From assembly GCA_014529385.2 (NCBI GenBank), contig CM043966.1, positions 108,364,087 to 108,428,086 on the forward strand: a stretch of 64,000 bases of DNA, in the 5' to 3' direction. Origin of the DNA: Adiantum capillus-veneris (lineage: Eukaryota > Streptophyta > Polypodiopsida > Polypodiales > Pteridaceae). This document shows positions 1 through 11,900 of the stretch, piece after piece; within the stretch, counting starts at the first letter, position 1; every line of letters begins with the position of its first letter. The position numbers and the translations under genes were made by a program. A model generated the notes under the pieces. That model was given only the letters and a program-made list of their open reading frames with translations, had not been told where the DNA came from and did no database searches.

Positions 1-1055
1 ATTGGGTTGAAGTCAAATACTTTCATTTGCATGTTCTGCATGCTCCCAAAAATACCAAAAAGTTATTGTTTGCAAATGTGTGAAGTTATGGTTTATGGTT
101 GACCTAAAGGTCAAAGTTGTTTAGCATCATATTTATGGTGTTGGAATGTTATCATATGATGTATGGAAAGTTATGGATTGACGTGTATGCCATGCAGCCA
201 TGTTATGCTCTAAAGTGGTTATGCAGGATTGCTCGTGGCTCACCCAAGTTGGGTGGAGTGCTTGCCCGTGTGATGTGATTGGATTATGGTTTTTGGTTTT
301 GGGAATGGATCATGAAGTGATCTAGATCGTTTATGGTAGATGTGTAAGGGTAGAGACCCTGTATAGTCTAATTGCTTGGAAAATATTGTTTGTGCATATA
401 AAAAGTGCTATTGTGATTGGGTGGACTCACTTGTTATGTTTCTCATGGCAGCGTCGCTACAAGACTAGGGTCACCTACATCGCTTAGCCTTAGACTAAAG
501 GGTCGTTGACCTGGGGCTTTGCTGGATCGGGGGTGCTGCCTATATATTCTTCCTTTTGTTAGGCTCATCTACACCGTTAGTGCATCGGGGGTTGAATAAA
601 CTACACGGCTAATGCGTCGGGGATTTTGCCTTGGATTTGCCTAAACACCCGGTGCTGGGCATCGAAGAGGCGTGGCGCCTAACTGGTATGGTTGGTGTTG
701 ATACCCTACCACCTACTGGTACTTGGGATCCTTTCAGAGCTCGGGTTCATGGAGGGAGGCGAAGCGGTCTCAACCTATGTCTGGCTCAGTAGGTTGGAGG
801 TGTTCTAGCTTGCTCGTGATGAAGTGAAATTCTCTCTGTCCATAGTAGAGCGGAAGTGGATGGGTGGACCGGTTGATCCCTACATAGGGTTCGGTGCTCT
901 GCTAGTTATTTTGTTATAAACTTTCTGATGTTAAGGTATACCCAGATTTTGTTATTGCATTAATACATGGTTGCCTGTTTCATTTAGATGAGGCATTTAA
1001 AGATTCTCTTTTGTCAATTTCTCATGTCTCTGTGCACTCTATTTCACCCTCCACT

Positions 1056-1113
<58 letters not shown>

Positions 1114-1798
1114 CGCAACGCGGTGTATACATATATTCACCCTCCACAATGTTGTATTTTTTCTTGAGTACGCTTTCATTCATTACACCCATTCAGGGGT
1201 AGCACTAGTCTGTAGGTACCTCTGGATGCAGTCCGGCTCATGGACTAAACTCCATCCTTGGTCGGCTGTTGAGAACTAAAGAGTATTTTTTGAAAGAAGT
1301 AGAGAAAAGGATGTATCGCAAGGAGCTTGGCAAGAAGGAAACAATATAGCAACGTTTTCAGATAGTGTGGTTATGTTTGTGTGCGCACGTTTTCAGATAG
1401 TGTGGTTATGTGTGTGCACGTGCGCACACATGCACACACAAACACACACACAAGGCAAGGGAAAGCCAAGGCACTACAATAAATTGGCATTAAAAGAAAA
1501 CTAGTGAGCATTTAATGTTAGGCCACACTGAACCAATCGGCAACAAATCTTGGAGCTTGCTGGGTAGGCAATATTGAGCCAAAGCAAAGTTGCATTAGCA
1601 TATTATTGCAAGGGAACCTTAGACATTCAAAGCAAAAAGGGTAGCACTGACACTTTTTAACAAGGTAGAGAACTAAGAATCTGATTTTGTGAGCACATTG
1701 AAGAATTTGCAGCTCTTGTGGTAGTGTTCTCCAATGATTTTTAGTAGAAAGCGCACACGCACACATGCACACACGTGCACGTGTGTGCATGCACACAG
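1..1798. other. Gene-free repetitive flank
   Basis: No reading frame here looks like a real protein. The stretch contains a long CT microsatellite, a short tandem duplication of a GT-rich segment near 1352-1430 (the phrase cgttttcagatagtgtggtt occurs twice), and alternating purine-pyrimidine GT/CA sequence running up to the insertion point of the Copia element. The general look (GC-rich blocks such as gggtgctgcc, no codon bias) suggests an old LTR fragment, but I could not find a second copy in the window. Confidence 0.5.
1061..1110. repeat. (CT)25 microsatellite
   Basis: Uninterrupted CT dinucleotides over 50 bases. Confidence 0.97.
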
Positions 1799-1990
1799 TG
1801 AAGGAGTATGAGCGGAAGTGCGACGCGAGAGAGAGTGCGAGAAGAAGAGCACGACGATATGGTGAACTCGCTCTACTGTAATGTGTAGAGCATAGTGAGT
1901 TCTTATTAGGTTTTTACAAAAGAATATGTGTACATACCTGGCGGCCCGCCCACTTACCTGGGCGACCACATTGGGCTTTATACCCCAACA
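1799..1990 (-). repeat. Copia 3' LTR
   Basis: 192 bp, TG...CA ends, nearly identical to 7159-7350. It is the 3' LTR because the coding strand is minus. Confidence 0.95.
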
Positions 1991-2007
1991 ACCTCCCACT
2001 TAAAGTC
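1991..2007 (-). other. Copia polypurine tract
   Basis: Read on the minus strand the bases just before the 3' LTR are AAGTGGGAGGT, the usual plus-strand primer position. Confidence 0.8.
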
Positions 2008-2079
2008 CAATGTGGTACTTTAAGTGTGAGAGAAGCTACTAGACAAGCTAATATACAAGAGATGTAGAGAAGTGATGTA

Positions 2080-5000
2080 CTACCCTACACCTAACTGCTT
2101 GCGAAAATGCGCAAAGCTCTCTGAGGGAAGTCCTTTTGTAAGTAGATCAGCAGGATTTTCTGTGGTGTGAACTTTGACAAGCTGAAGTTGCTTATCCTCG
2201 AGCATTTCCCTGATGAAATGATACTTCACATCCACATGCTTTGTCTTTGAGTGATAAACTGGATTGCGAGCCAATTGTATAGCACTTTGACTATCACAAT
2301 ATAACACAGGCATCTCTTCTTTGATTCCCAAATCTGTTACTAGTCGATTAAGCCAAATTGATTCTTTGCATGCCTCTGATGCTGCAACATATTCAGCCTC
2401 TGTAGTAGACTGAGTAACACAATCTTGTAATCAAGAACTCCATGATACTGCTCCACCAGCCAATGTAAAGACATACCCTGACGTAGACCTTCGGTTGTCT
2501 AAGTCACCTGCATAATCTGAGTCTGTAAAACCCTTTACACTTAGTTCCTGACTCCCATAGCATATACGCATACTCTTTGTAGCTTTCAGGTATCTCAATA
2601 TTACTTTCACTACCTCCCAATGTTTCTTGCCTGGGTTTGACATGTATCGACTTACTACTCCCACTGCAAATGCAATGTCTGGGCGAGTAGCAATCATTGC
2701 ATACATCAAACTACCCACTGCAGATGCATATGGAATCTTATCCATTTCAGCCTGCTCTTCCTCAGACACAGGACAATCTTGTTTGCTAAGTTTCACATAT
2801 GGTGGCAATGGAACACTCAATGCCTTTCCCTTCTCCATATTGAAACGTTGCAAAACCTTGTCAATATACTCTGTTTGAGATAACCAAATCAACTTCTTTG
2901 ATCTTTCTCTCTCAATGCGCATACCAAGTATATGACTTGCCTCACCCATGTCTTTCATGTCAAACGATTTTTCCATCTTTGACTTCAAAGCTGAAATTTC
3001 TTCCAAGTGCTTGCCAGCAATCAACATGTCATCCACATACAAAATAAGGATCAGCCAACTACCATCCTTAGCCGTCTTTGTATATAGACAGTGATCGAAC
3101 TCACTACGTTTGTAGCCTTGAGAAAGAATAAACTTGTGGAATTTATGGTACCATGCCCTCGGTGATTATTTTAAGCCATAAAGACTCTTTAACAACTGGC
3201 ATACCCAATCTTCCTTGCCTTTCTCAACAAACCCTTTTGGCTGCTGCATGTAAACTTTCACATCTAAATCACCATGCAAGAACGCTGTCTTGACATCCAT
3301 TTGGTGCAACACCAAATCTAATATGGCAACCAATGCAAGAAAGCATCTCAATGTAGTCATCTTGACCACCGGAGAGAAGACTTCATCAAAGTCAATGCCT
3401 TGTTCTTGCTTAAAGCCCTTGGCAACAAGCCTTGCTTTGTACTTTGGCTGACTATCATGAGCGGTGATCTTATACCTGTAAACCCATTTACAGGGTAGAG
3501 CCTTTTTGCCCCGTGGTAATTTAACTAGCTTCCATGTCTGGTTTTTATGCAGAGCTGTCATCTCTGACTCCATGGCCAATTGCCAATTCCCGGAGTCCTT
3601 CATTTGCACTGCTTCCTTGTAACATGAAGGCTCATTGCAATCAGTCAACATGACATAGTTCATAGATGGAACAAACCTATCAGGAGGTCGCGTGACACGT
3701 CCAGATCTACGCACAATAGGTGGCTCAGGCTCAACCACAACCTGTGGTTCCACTCTATCCTGTCCTTGCTCCTCTTGAGCCCTGACATTTTGTCTTGCAC
3801 GTGCAGGTCCATCTTCTTGGAAGACAACTCTTCTAATCTCCTCAACCCTTTCTGGTTTAGAATGATATTTGGATTCATTAAAGTGAACATCATTGCTGCG
3901 GACAACCTTTCTGGATTCGGGATCCCAAAGTCTGTACCCCATCTCACCAGAATTACCATAGCCTAGAAAGATGTACTTTCTACTCTTTGGCTCAAGTTTG
4001 TTCCTAAATTCCTTTGGAACGTGAGTATATGCCTCACAGCCAAAGACTCTGAGATGCTTGTATGAGGGCATTTTGCCTGACCATACCATCTCTAGCACTG
4101 AATCCTTCTGCAAAACCTTGCTAGGAGATCTATTTACAAGATGAACAGCTGTTGATACAGCTTCAGCCCAAAACCCATTTGGCAGCTGTGCATTAGACAA
4201 CATACTTCTGACCTTCTCTTGTATGGTCCTATTCATCCTCTCAGCAACACCATTTTGAGGAGGATTGTAAGGAGCAATAAGTTCACGTTTTATACCTTTT
4301 GACTCACAAAAGTCCTGAAAGGCCTTTGAAACATACTCTCCACCATTGTCAGTGCGTAAGCATTTAAGCTTCTTGCCACTCTGATTCTCCACAAGTGTCA
4401 CAAACGTTTTGAAAACACTAAACGCTTCATCCTTGTGCTTGAGAAAGTAAACCCATACTTTTCTCGAGTAATCATCTATAAATGTCATAAAGTAAGAAGC
4501 TCCCCCTAGAGATAGGTTAGGCATAGGTCCACACAAATCACTATGAACAAGTACCAACTGTGTATCTCTTCTACTACTTCTATGCTTATGTGGCTACTGT
4601 GTTTGCTTACCAAACAGACAATGTTCATAGAATTCAAAATCATTAAATGAAAAGCCAGGAAAATAACCTGAACGAGACAAGATTTCCATTCCCTTCTTGG
4701 ACATATGTCCTAACCGGCTATGCCACAAAGAAACGTTCGGCTGCTCGGTTAAATTGATTACATTTTTAGAGACATTTGATACATAAATCATGTAAAGTCC
4801 TCCAGAATTTACTCCATGTGCTAATGTCATGGAACCCTTGGATATCTTCCACATGTTCTCTCCAAAAGTGGTGATGTAGCCAGCATCATCAAGTAAACCT
4901 GTGCTGATCAAGCTCTTTGTAATTGCGGGAACATGTCTCACATTCTTCAGCGTGAAAGAAGAGCCATTCTGAAACTTCAATTGAAAATCTCCAACACCTA

Positions 5001-6060
5001 AGATCTCACATGTCTGCCCATTGCCTAGCCGAACATGATCTTTAGTGGTCACATAAGAGGTAAACCACTCCTTGTTTGGAGACACATGAAGTGATGCCCC
5101 TGAGTCTATAATCCGGTCACTCAGTGCATTTCCATCAGATGCTGTAAGAAGAGCTGAGTCCATTGTATTCTTCAAGAAGTAGATGTCTCCTGACACTAGA
5201 CTGTCATCCTCTGCAACAGTGTTTGTCACATTTATTTCTTGAATCTTCACTGAGGACTTGTTCTTCTCACCATGGTCTTCAGCTTTCTCTTTGCCTTTTT
5301 CTGCTTTCCATTCTCTGCAGTCTCTTTTCATGTGACCCTTCTTGCCACAATGGTAGCATTCTATGTCACTCTTGACTTTAGCACTGCGGGACTTGCTACG
5401 AGACTGATTCCTCTTTCCACCTTTGTACTTTTCTTTGGTCCTTCCCTTGACAACTAAGGCTGTTCCTTTGCCTTTGTCCATTGTCTTTCTATTGGTTTCT
5501 TCAGTAAGCAGACTTCCTTCTACACCTGCTATGTTCAAACCATCTGGAGGTGCAGAATTACTCAAAGCTGTGCGAAAAGTGTCCCAACTTTCCGGCAATG
5601 TGATTAACAGGAACATAGCTCTAACAGGTTCATCAAACTTGACACCTTGAGTTGACAACTTACTGTAGATTGTGTTGAATTCATTCAGATGATTGGACAT
5701 AGGTGTCCCTTCTTTCATCTTCAAGTCAACAAGCTTCTTAAGCCAGTATACCTGTGAAGTTGCACTCTGCTTCTCATAAAGATCACTCAGCTTTAACCAT
5801 GCTTGATAAGCCGACATCTCATCTGCTACATTGAAATAAACGCTTTCTGCCAAAGTCAGCATAATGGTAGAAAGTGCCAATTCATCCATTTCGCTCTATT
5901 CATCTTAGTCCATATCTTCTGGTTTTATCCCTTTGAGCTTTATAGGTTTTATCTGCTTCTTTTGTACCAACACGTGCCAAATGTGCTTCTTCCACAATGG
6001 GAAATTGGTTCCATCCAGCTTCTTGATATTGTAAAGAGCAGTGTCCTGTGATCTAGCCAT
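2080..6060 (-). pseudogene. Copia gag-pol, five in-frame stops
   Basis: One continuous frame from ATG 6060 to a stop at 2080-2082. Gag comes first, with a CCHC knuckle (CYHCGKKGHMKRDC, about 5317-5358). Protease follows with IDSGAS near 5090-5110, then the integrase zinc region (HSRLGHM) and catalytic core (HSDLCGP, TDNGGEY, NGVAERMNR). RT has YVDDM at 3027-3041, and RNase H has CDSQSAI and TKHVDVKYH. I found no frameshift. Stops are TAA 5905-5907 and TAG 5896-5898 (gag), TAG 4594-4596 (integrase), TAA 3163-3165 (RT) and a TGA just upstream of 2430 (before the RNase H block). In the integrase zinc region the expected CxxC reads YEHC, so one ligand is also lost. The Gag and Pol motifs place it with the Tork/Tnt1 lineage. 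Confidence 0.93.
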
Positions 6061-7144
6061 AGCTACGCTTCACAGTGGTTTACTTTCATGGGAAAAATTC
6101 GGCAGAGTTTCCTCTGTAAACTGACCTCTGAACCAATATCAACCTGTCAAATGAACCAAGAAAGCTTCAGATTTTGCATAAATTTCGGCAGAGTCTCCTT
6201 TGTAAAATGGCTCTGGTGTACTCAAAAACAGACCAAAAAACAGCTCAAAAAACACTGTCTCTCTGACACTATAAGCTGCGGGTAAACCTGTCCTGCACCT
6301 GTACTGTCTCTCACTGTCCTGTCACTGTCCTGTAAGCATAGACTGCGACAATGCCTCAACGGCAGTAAAGCAAAGATGCAATCCCAACTGTCTAACTCAC
6401 CGTCAATACATCCTAGCTGCCTATCTAAGGGTGCTCGAGGGATCGCTCCAAGACCTGTATCACTGAAAGGATCTCAACATTCGAGAATCCCCCAGCTCAA
6501 TAAAACCTCACTCGACCCTCAACAAAGGCTGCAGTAAATCTGACAGTACATAGACTTCCCACAAAGTCATACATCCACAAATTTCCCACTGTATGCTGTA
6601 ACCGCTGCGGCGGTTGTTTGCTGCGTGACTCACAGCCAGCAAACCTTCAACAGACATACATCATCTTTGACAATATATCCCATGTGGAAGTACCTGCAAT
6701 GTCAGGATGAAATCTGGAATATCAAGTAGCAAACACAAGCTACCTGATGAACTAGTGGATGTCGCCTACAGTCTGTGTGTAGATGCGCCCGTGTCGTATG
6801 TGACACGCCTCCAAGAACTGTGAGCCGTCCTTCGATGTGTAGACAGCCACAAATCAACACTCTGGGAGTGTCGATATCCTCAGCACCTGCAGTCGTAGGT
6901 CGAAAACCCCAAATTTGCAGAGTCGGATCTGCACCCGCTGAGACCACGTAGTCGAAAATGGCCTGCGCAGAACTTTGTCGAAGCCGAACGATGGCCGAGA
7001 TGACCTCAGAATGAAATTTAGACAACACCTAGCCGTACGGGCTTTCCCACAAGATTTGGGGCCGTGTCTTTGCCTGTCGAATTTCACTCCAATCTGAGCT
7101 GGTGACTCTAGCCTCCTGCAGTGCTGCCCCGAGCCTCGATCTGA
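6061..7144 (-). other. Copia 5' leader
   Basis: About 1.1 kb between the primer site and the gag ATG on the minus strand. No supported ORF. A long leader of this size would hold the packaging signal. Nothing more can be read from it. Confidence 0.6.
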
Positions 7145-7156
7145 GCTCTGATACCA
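7145..7156 (-). other. Copia primer binding site, initiator tRNA-Met
   Basis: Minus strand reads TGGTATCAGAGC, the classic plant Copia site complementary to the 3' end of initiator tRNA-Met, two bases from the LTR end. Confidence 0.95.
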
Positions 7157-7158
7157 GT

Positions 7159-7350
7159 TGAAGAAGTACGAGCGGAAGTGCGACGTGAGAGAGAGTGCGA
7201 GAAGAAGAGCACGACGATATGGTGAACTCGCTCTACTGTAATGTGTAGAGCATAGTAAGTTCTTATTAGGTTTTTACAAAAGAATATGTGTACATACCTG
7301 GCGGCCTGCCCACTTACCTGGGCGACCACATTGGGCTTTATACCCCAACA
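7159..7350 (-). repeat. Copia 5' LTR
   Basis: 192 bp, TG...CA, followed on the plus strand by CACAG (7351-7355), the target duplication. Confidence 0.95.
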
Positions 7351-7353
7351 CAC

Positions 7354-7389
<36 letters not shown>

Positions 7390-7645
7390 GAGTTTCAAGG
7401 GCACTAGGTGAAGGGAAAAAAAAGAAAGAAATTGCACACCAAGGAATGGGGATGTGTGTTGCCTTTATTGGTCTTTGTATAAAGTATACGAGGGTCAATA
7501 TTTAGTAGGATGTTAGTCATGCGGGTGGTGGCCATAGACATTTACCCCTACACAGGCTTCTCTATTAGTTGCTTAGCTTTACATGTGCTTGCCCAACTTT
7601 ATCTTGTTTGCTTGAGTTTACTTGTGTATGTGTGGCTTTACTAGT
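7351..7645. other. Spacer between two elements
   Basis: Contains an AC microsatellite (about 7357-7386) that continues the repeat the Copia element entered, then about 260 bp of unassigned sequence. The last five bases, CTAGT (7641-7645), are the left target duplication of the next element. Confidence 0.7.
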
Positions 7646-8035
7646 GGGGTGAGCTCCTATAAAAGCCAACTAAACCTAATTTTTACTCATTCTCTCATTT
7701 GTGCAATTGAAGAGTGCTCTTGCTCCATCTCCATCTTCTTCTTCTTCACCTCCTTGTGTGTGTGTGTGTGAGAGAGAGAGAGAGGGAGAGTGTGTGTGCG
7801 ATCGAGCATTACGAAGGCACGGCAGCGGCGAGGCGGTTGAGCGCGGCACGACTGCAGCTTCTTCTTCATCGCGGCGAGGAATCCACCACGAAGGCGAGCG
7901 TAGAGCGGTGAGTGACACACCCTTTGTTCTCTTGAGCTTGCTAGTTTAGGCTTGTTGTGTGCTTGGAGCCGTTTGTGGCTCGCACACAGTGTATTGGCAA
8001 GTCCCTTGCTTCGACAGTGCGGCAAGGAGCGCACA
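7646..8035 (+). repeat. 5' LTR, truncated in U3
   Basis: Matches 15980-16371 but starts at ggggtgagctcc, 12 bases upstream of the TATA box, instead of at the expected TGTTAACC. It ends GCGCACA before the primer site. It includes GT and GA dinucleotide runs at about 7757-7790. Confidence 0.85.
7658..7665 (+). promoter_or_regulatory. LTR TATA box
   Basis: TATAAAAG, conserved in the 3' copy at 15992-15999. It would start element RNA about 25-30 bases downstream. Confidence 0.7.
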
Positions 8036-8039
8036 TTTT

Positions 8040-8057
8040 TGGCGCCGTTGCCGGGGA
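8040..8057 (+). other. Primer binding site, tRNA-Asp type
   Basis: TGGCGCCGTTGCCGGGGA, the well known plant Gypsy (Athila-type) site complementary to tRNA-Asp, four bases after the LTR end. Confidence 0.9.
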
Positions 8058-8916
8058 TATGCCCTACACTAAGCTCGGTTAGCACTTTACGCTTTCTTCT
8101 GGTGCAATTTCTATTATAGGAAAGGCAGGGAAGGAGTGTGTGGATATTTCTGTTTTTTGCGTTTTCTGCATTTGCTATCAAGTTTCAATTTCTGCTGTTG
8201 TCTGCGTTTTTTCAATTTTTGCATTTTCAAGTTCGGCGTTTTCAATTTCTGCAATTTTTTGCATTTCTGCGATTTTCTGCAATTTTTGCGTTTTTTCTGC
8301 AATTTCTGCATTTCTGCGTTTTCTGAAATTTCTGCAATTTTCTGCACCAAAAAGAAAAAAATTTTAATTTTCTTTTTTCCAAAAAAAAAAAAAACGGAAA
8401 TTAAAAACGCGAGTGAGCGGGTGGCGAAATTTTTCGAAAATAAAAAACGTGACTCTTAAAACGGACGGGTTGGTTTGTATAAAAGATAGATCGGGATCGG
8501 AATCATTTTCCCAAGCCCAAGCCCAAGCCCAAGCCCAGGCCTCAGTCTTATGATATATACTAGACTCACTCTTATATATATACCCTACTCCCTCAAGAGA
8601 GAATGAGAGCATGTGGGACAAGTCCTCCACTCTCCTCCTTTCTCTTCCCACTTGCACCTTTAGACTTTCTAGTTTGGGCCTAGTTCCCTACTGGAAATTG
8701 ACAGTTTTAGAGATTCCGAGGGCATAGAGTGACCAAACGGAGGGTTGTAAAGCACGGCACGACCCTCTGACCGATACGCTCGTTTCGAGCTATCACACGG
8801 CCCATTCCACGACACGCTCTAAAAAATCTAGCAAAAAAACAAACAAAAAACACACTAAAAACTAGTCACAAGGCCTCCTAGAGCAGCTTTTCGACACCTT
8901 AGGGTATCAAAAGCAC
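8058..8916 (+). other. Leader of the gag element, low complexity
   Basis: About 860 bp with T-rich sequence made of degenerate tttctgcaattt units (8140-8345), an A-rich patch (8346-8410), and a short AAGCCC hexamer array (about 8514-8537). Small ORFs here simply reflect the repeats. No gene is supported. Confidence 0.6.
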
Positions 8917-11900
8917 ATGCACTTACGCTCTGGGCGGGTGCTAGAACACGAGCATATTGAGGGTGCCTCTGTTCATACGGACACCCATTACCCATCCACG
9001 ATAGGATCTAGACCCTCAGCGGGGACACAAGGTAGCACCACCCAAGACCCTAAAATAGCCGCTAGTGATTCCTCCTCCGACTCAGAAATCATGGAAGCAT
9101 ACCCTACCCAAAACACTGAGAGAGAAGACCATGCACCTCCCGAAGCTCCACAGCCTAGTACTAGTATGTTTAGCCGTTTCATGGAAACATTAGGTAGAGC
9201 TACTCGCTCGGAACCTGATGCAATTGAAGCACACGAAGGGGGTGGGGAAGTGGACTCTCCTTTCACATCGCACGTGGACCCCACACCCCCAAAGAGTGTC
9301 CATGTGGATATCCTACCAACTTCTTACCAAGAAGGCCCTGTTGAGCTGCCTCCTTCAGAAGTTCCCTCTAGAGTACGATCGGTGACAAGTAAAACCACGG
9401 GGAGCAACATTGCTTCTACCTCACAAGAAACCATTAACACGTCGACTCTAGAAGGATTGTTCATTAATGATCATTGGACATACGACCTCCACACTGAGGT
9501 GTTGACGGATCTACACTCTGGCCACGCCTACCATGTAGGATGGATAGAGATTGTACAATCCACCTCTAGTGCCACGAGCATCGAAGATCAACAGAAAATG
9601 ATCTGTAATGTTATCCATGGCATTATTCAATCAGAAAGGCAAAACCGAGGGGTAAATATACTCTCAACTGGCCCCATGAGATTTCTGGATACGAGCAAGG
9701 CTCAACAGCCTACTCTATCACAAATGGAGACTCCTCTAATGAGCCCCATGAACCCATCTTACGTCATTTCACCTGGGGTCTCTATGCAATCTGAGCCTCC
9801 GAGCGAAAACTTTAGCTTCCCTAACTTGGCTCAACCCTCTATTAAGGAAAACATAGTGCTCACTCCAGGGATAAGCCTGACAGAGAATGTACCGATGATA
9901 TCTACGGTTAGCGCAGTGCCACTACCTAGTGTATTAGTACCTAATATGGGGCCTCGACCGTATGTGCCTCTAGCCCCTTATGCACACATGGCCCCCACAC
10001 CTCCAATTGTACCACTTGCTTATGCTCCTCGAGTGCCGCTCCCTAGCCCTTATCCGAGTGGACCTATGCCCGGTTATGTTCCATATCCTGCATCATCTAC
10101 ACATATGCCAAGACCGGTACCCGTCCCTCTCCCACATATGATTCCAAGAGTACCTCCACCGGCCCTGCCTCCTCACATAGGTGACTTGGCAGCGTTTGCT
10201 CAAACCATAGGTCGATCTATCGCGGAAAATATGCATCACGCATCTGATAGAGAGCCTAGAAGTAAGGCAGTACAAATTGCCAAACTCACGCAAAAATTCA
10301 ATGGGGACGAAGATGCTAGAAAACACATTGAAGTGTTTGAACAAGTATGTGATTCCTTAGGGGAACGCAACGAACTACATAAGTGCAATGCCTTAAGCTT
10401 GACATTAAGTGGGAAGGCTGGAGATTGGTATAGGACCCTAAGGGTGGACGAGAAAACAATCTACCCTACCTTTCGAAGGTTGTTTCTAAAGGAGTACATA
10501 CGAGAAGGTGTGCTTTGGGGTGTACATACGAGAAGGTGTGCTTTGGGGTTGTTTCTAAAGGAGTACATACGAGAAGGTGTGCTTTGGGGTGTAGCATCTC
10601 AGCTACAGAAGGCCGAACGTAAGGAAGGAGAGTCAGTAAGGGACTTCATTAGTCGTCTAAAGCACTTAAACTCTCGTTGCCCTGTAAATGAGCGCTTCAA
10701 CAATAACCAACTGCTTGATCAATTCATTCGAGGGTTGAGAAATGAAGGAATCTATAATGGACTAGTGATTAGAGGTATCACAACCTGGGAAGATGTCACT
10801 GCCAATGCAATCCAATTAGAGGACAACTTGATGATAGCAGGCATGAGGGTGTCTACTGACACGAGATCCACTAGCTCACAAGCCATTGAGTATGAACCCA
10901 TGACTGCAAAGCCCATTGCCAATGAGCCAAAGGTATTTGAGACATTCTTGACAGACCTCACCAAGGCAATCCAAGAGTCTCTTAAGGATAATCGACCCAA
11001 TCAAAATAGTCACATGTATCCAAGAAGGGAGCAACAATGGTGTTCCATTTGCTTAGGTCCACATAGCACTAGTGAGTGCCCTACGTTTAGAGTAAAATTT
11101 AATGGAACTTGCAACACATGTGGTAGGTATGGTCACCAAGCTAAGGATTGTTTAATGATCAAACGTATGATGGCAAATAGACCACCTGTAGCCTGGACGG
11201 ATGCACCTCGAGCTCCTGTATTGATGCCTGCTCCACCTGTTGAGCAACTACCGCAACACATGGTCCCTAGATCTCAAAATGTTGTACAAGCTACACCGCT
11301 ACCACCTCCTGTGCTAGGACCGCAGCCCCCGCATCCAAGAGTCGCCCCTATGAACCAACTGGGTTGCGAGCCATCAAATGCTTATGCAGATGGCTGTGAG
11401 GAGGAAATAGACACTAGTATTGCCTACGGACTTGATACATTGGAAGAGTGTCCTATATACTACATGGAAGATTGTTGGGGGCAAGTCAAGCCGGTTTATC
11501 AAGCTGCTGCTCTCGCATCCAGAGGTCAAAATATCAACACCCAGGCTAGGAGGCCACCTCTTCAATGCTACGAGTGTGGTGGACCACATCGAGTAGCGGA
11601 GTGCCCTATTAGGCTGCAAAAGAATGCTGCACAGATGCAAGTGAATCAAGGGAGCACGTCTGCAATGCCAATACTCACATGTAATCGTTGTGGCATAGAT
11701 CACTTGATTGCCCAATGCCCCTATAACCCAAATGCGCCTAAAATCACACCCCTGAATTTGGTCGAAATTGCTAGTGTGACATCACCAATACCACCCGTCG
11801 CACCCGCTTATGCGATTACACGGTCCATGCTTCAAGGGCCAGGACATATCCTCGAAGAGAGAGATACCGCGTCAGTTATCCAAGCAAAGAAAAAGAAGAC

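Larger units (their letters stand above)
1799..7350 (-). mobile_element. Complete Ty1/Copia retrotransposon, Tork/Tnt1-like
   Basis: A 5,552-bp element in minus orientation. Two 192-bp LTRs (1799-1990 and 7159-7350) begin TG and end CA and differ at 5 positions by my reading (about 97% identical). The 5-base duplication CACAG lies at 1794-1798 and 7351-7355. The primer site next to the right LTR matches the 3' end of initiator tRNA-Met, and a purine-rich tract lies next to the left LTR. Internal order is gag, protease, integrase, RT, RNase H, which is Copia order. The element landed in a CA/GT microsatellite, so the same repeat continues on both sides. Five nonsense codons in gag-pol make it non-functional by itself, but its ends look competent for mobilisation in trans. 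Confidence 0.95.

Noticed and set aside
7511-7645. TGTTAGTC at 7511 as the true start of the 5' LTR of the gag element
   Set aside because: After the first few bases it does not match the 3' LTR U3, and no target duplication fits, whereas CTAGT fits exactly at 7641-7645.
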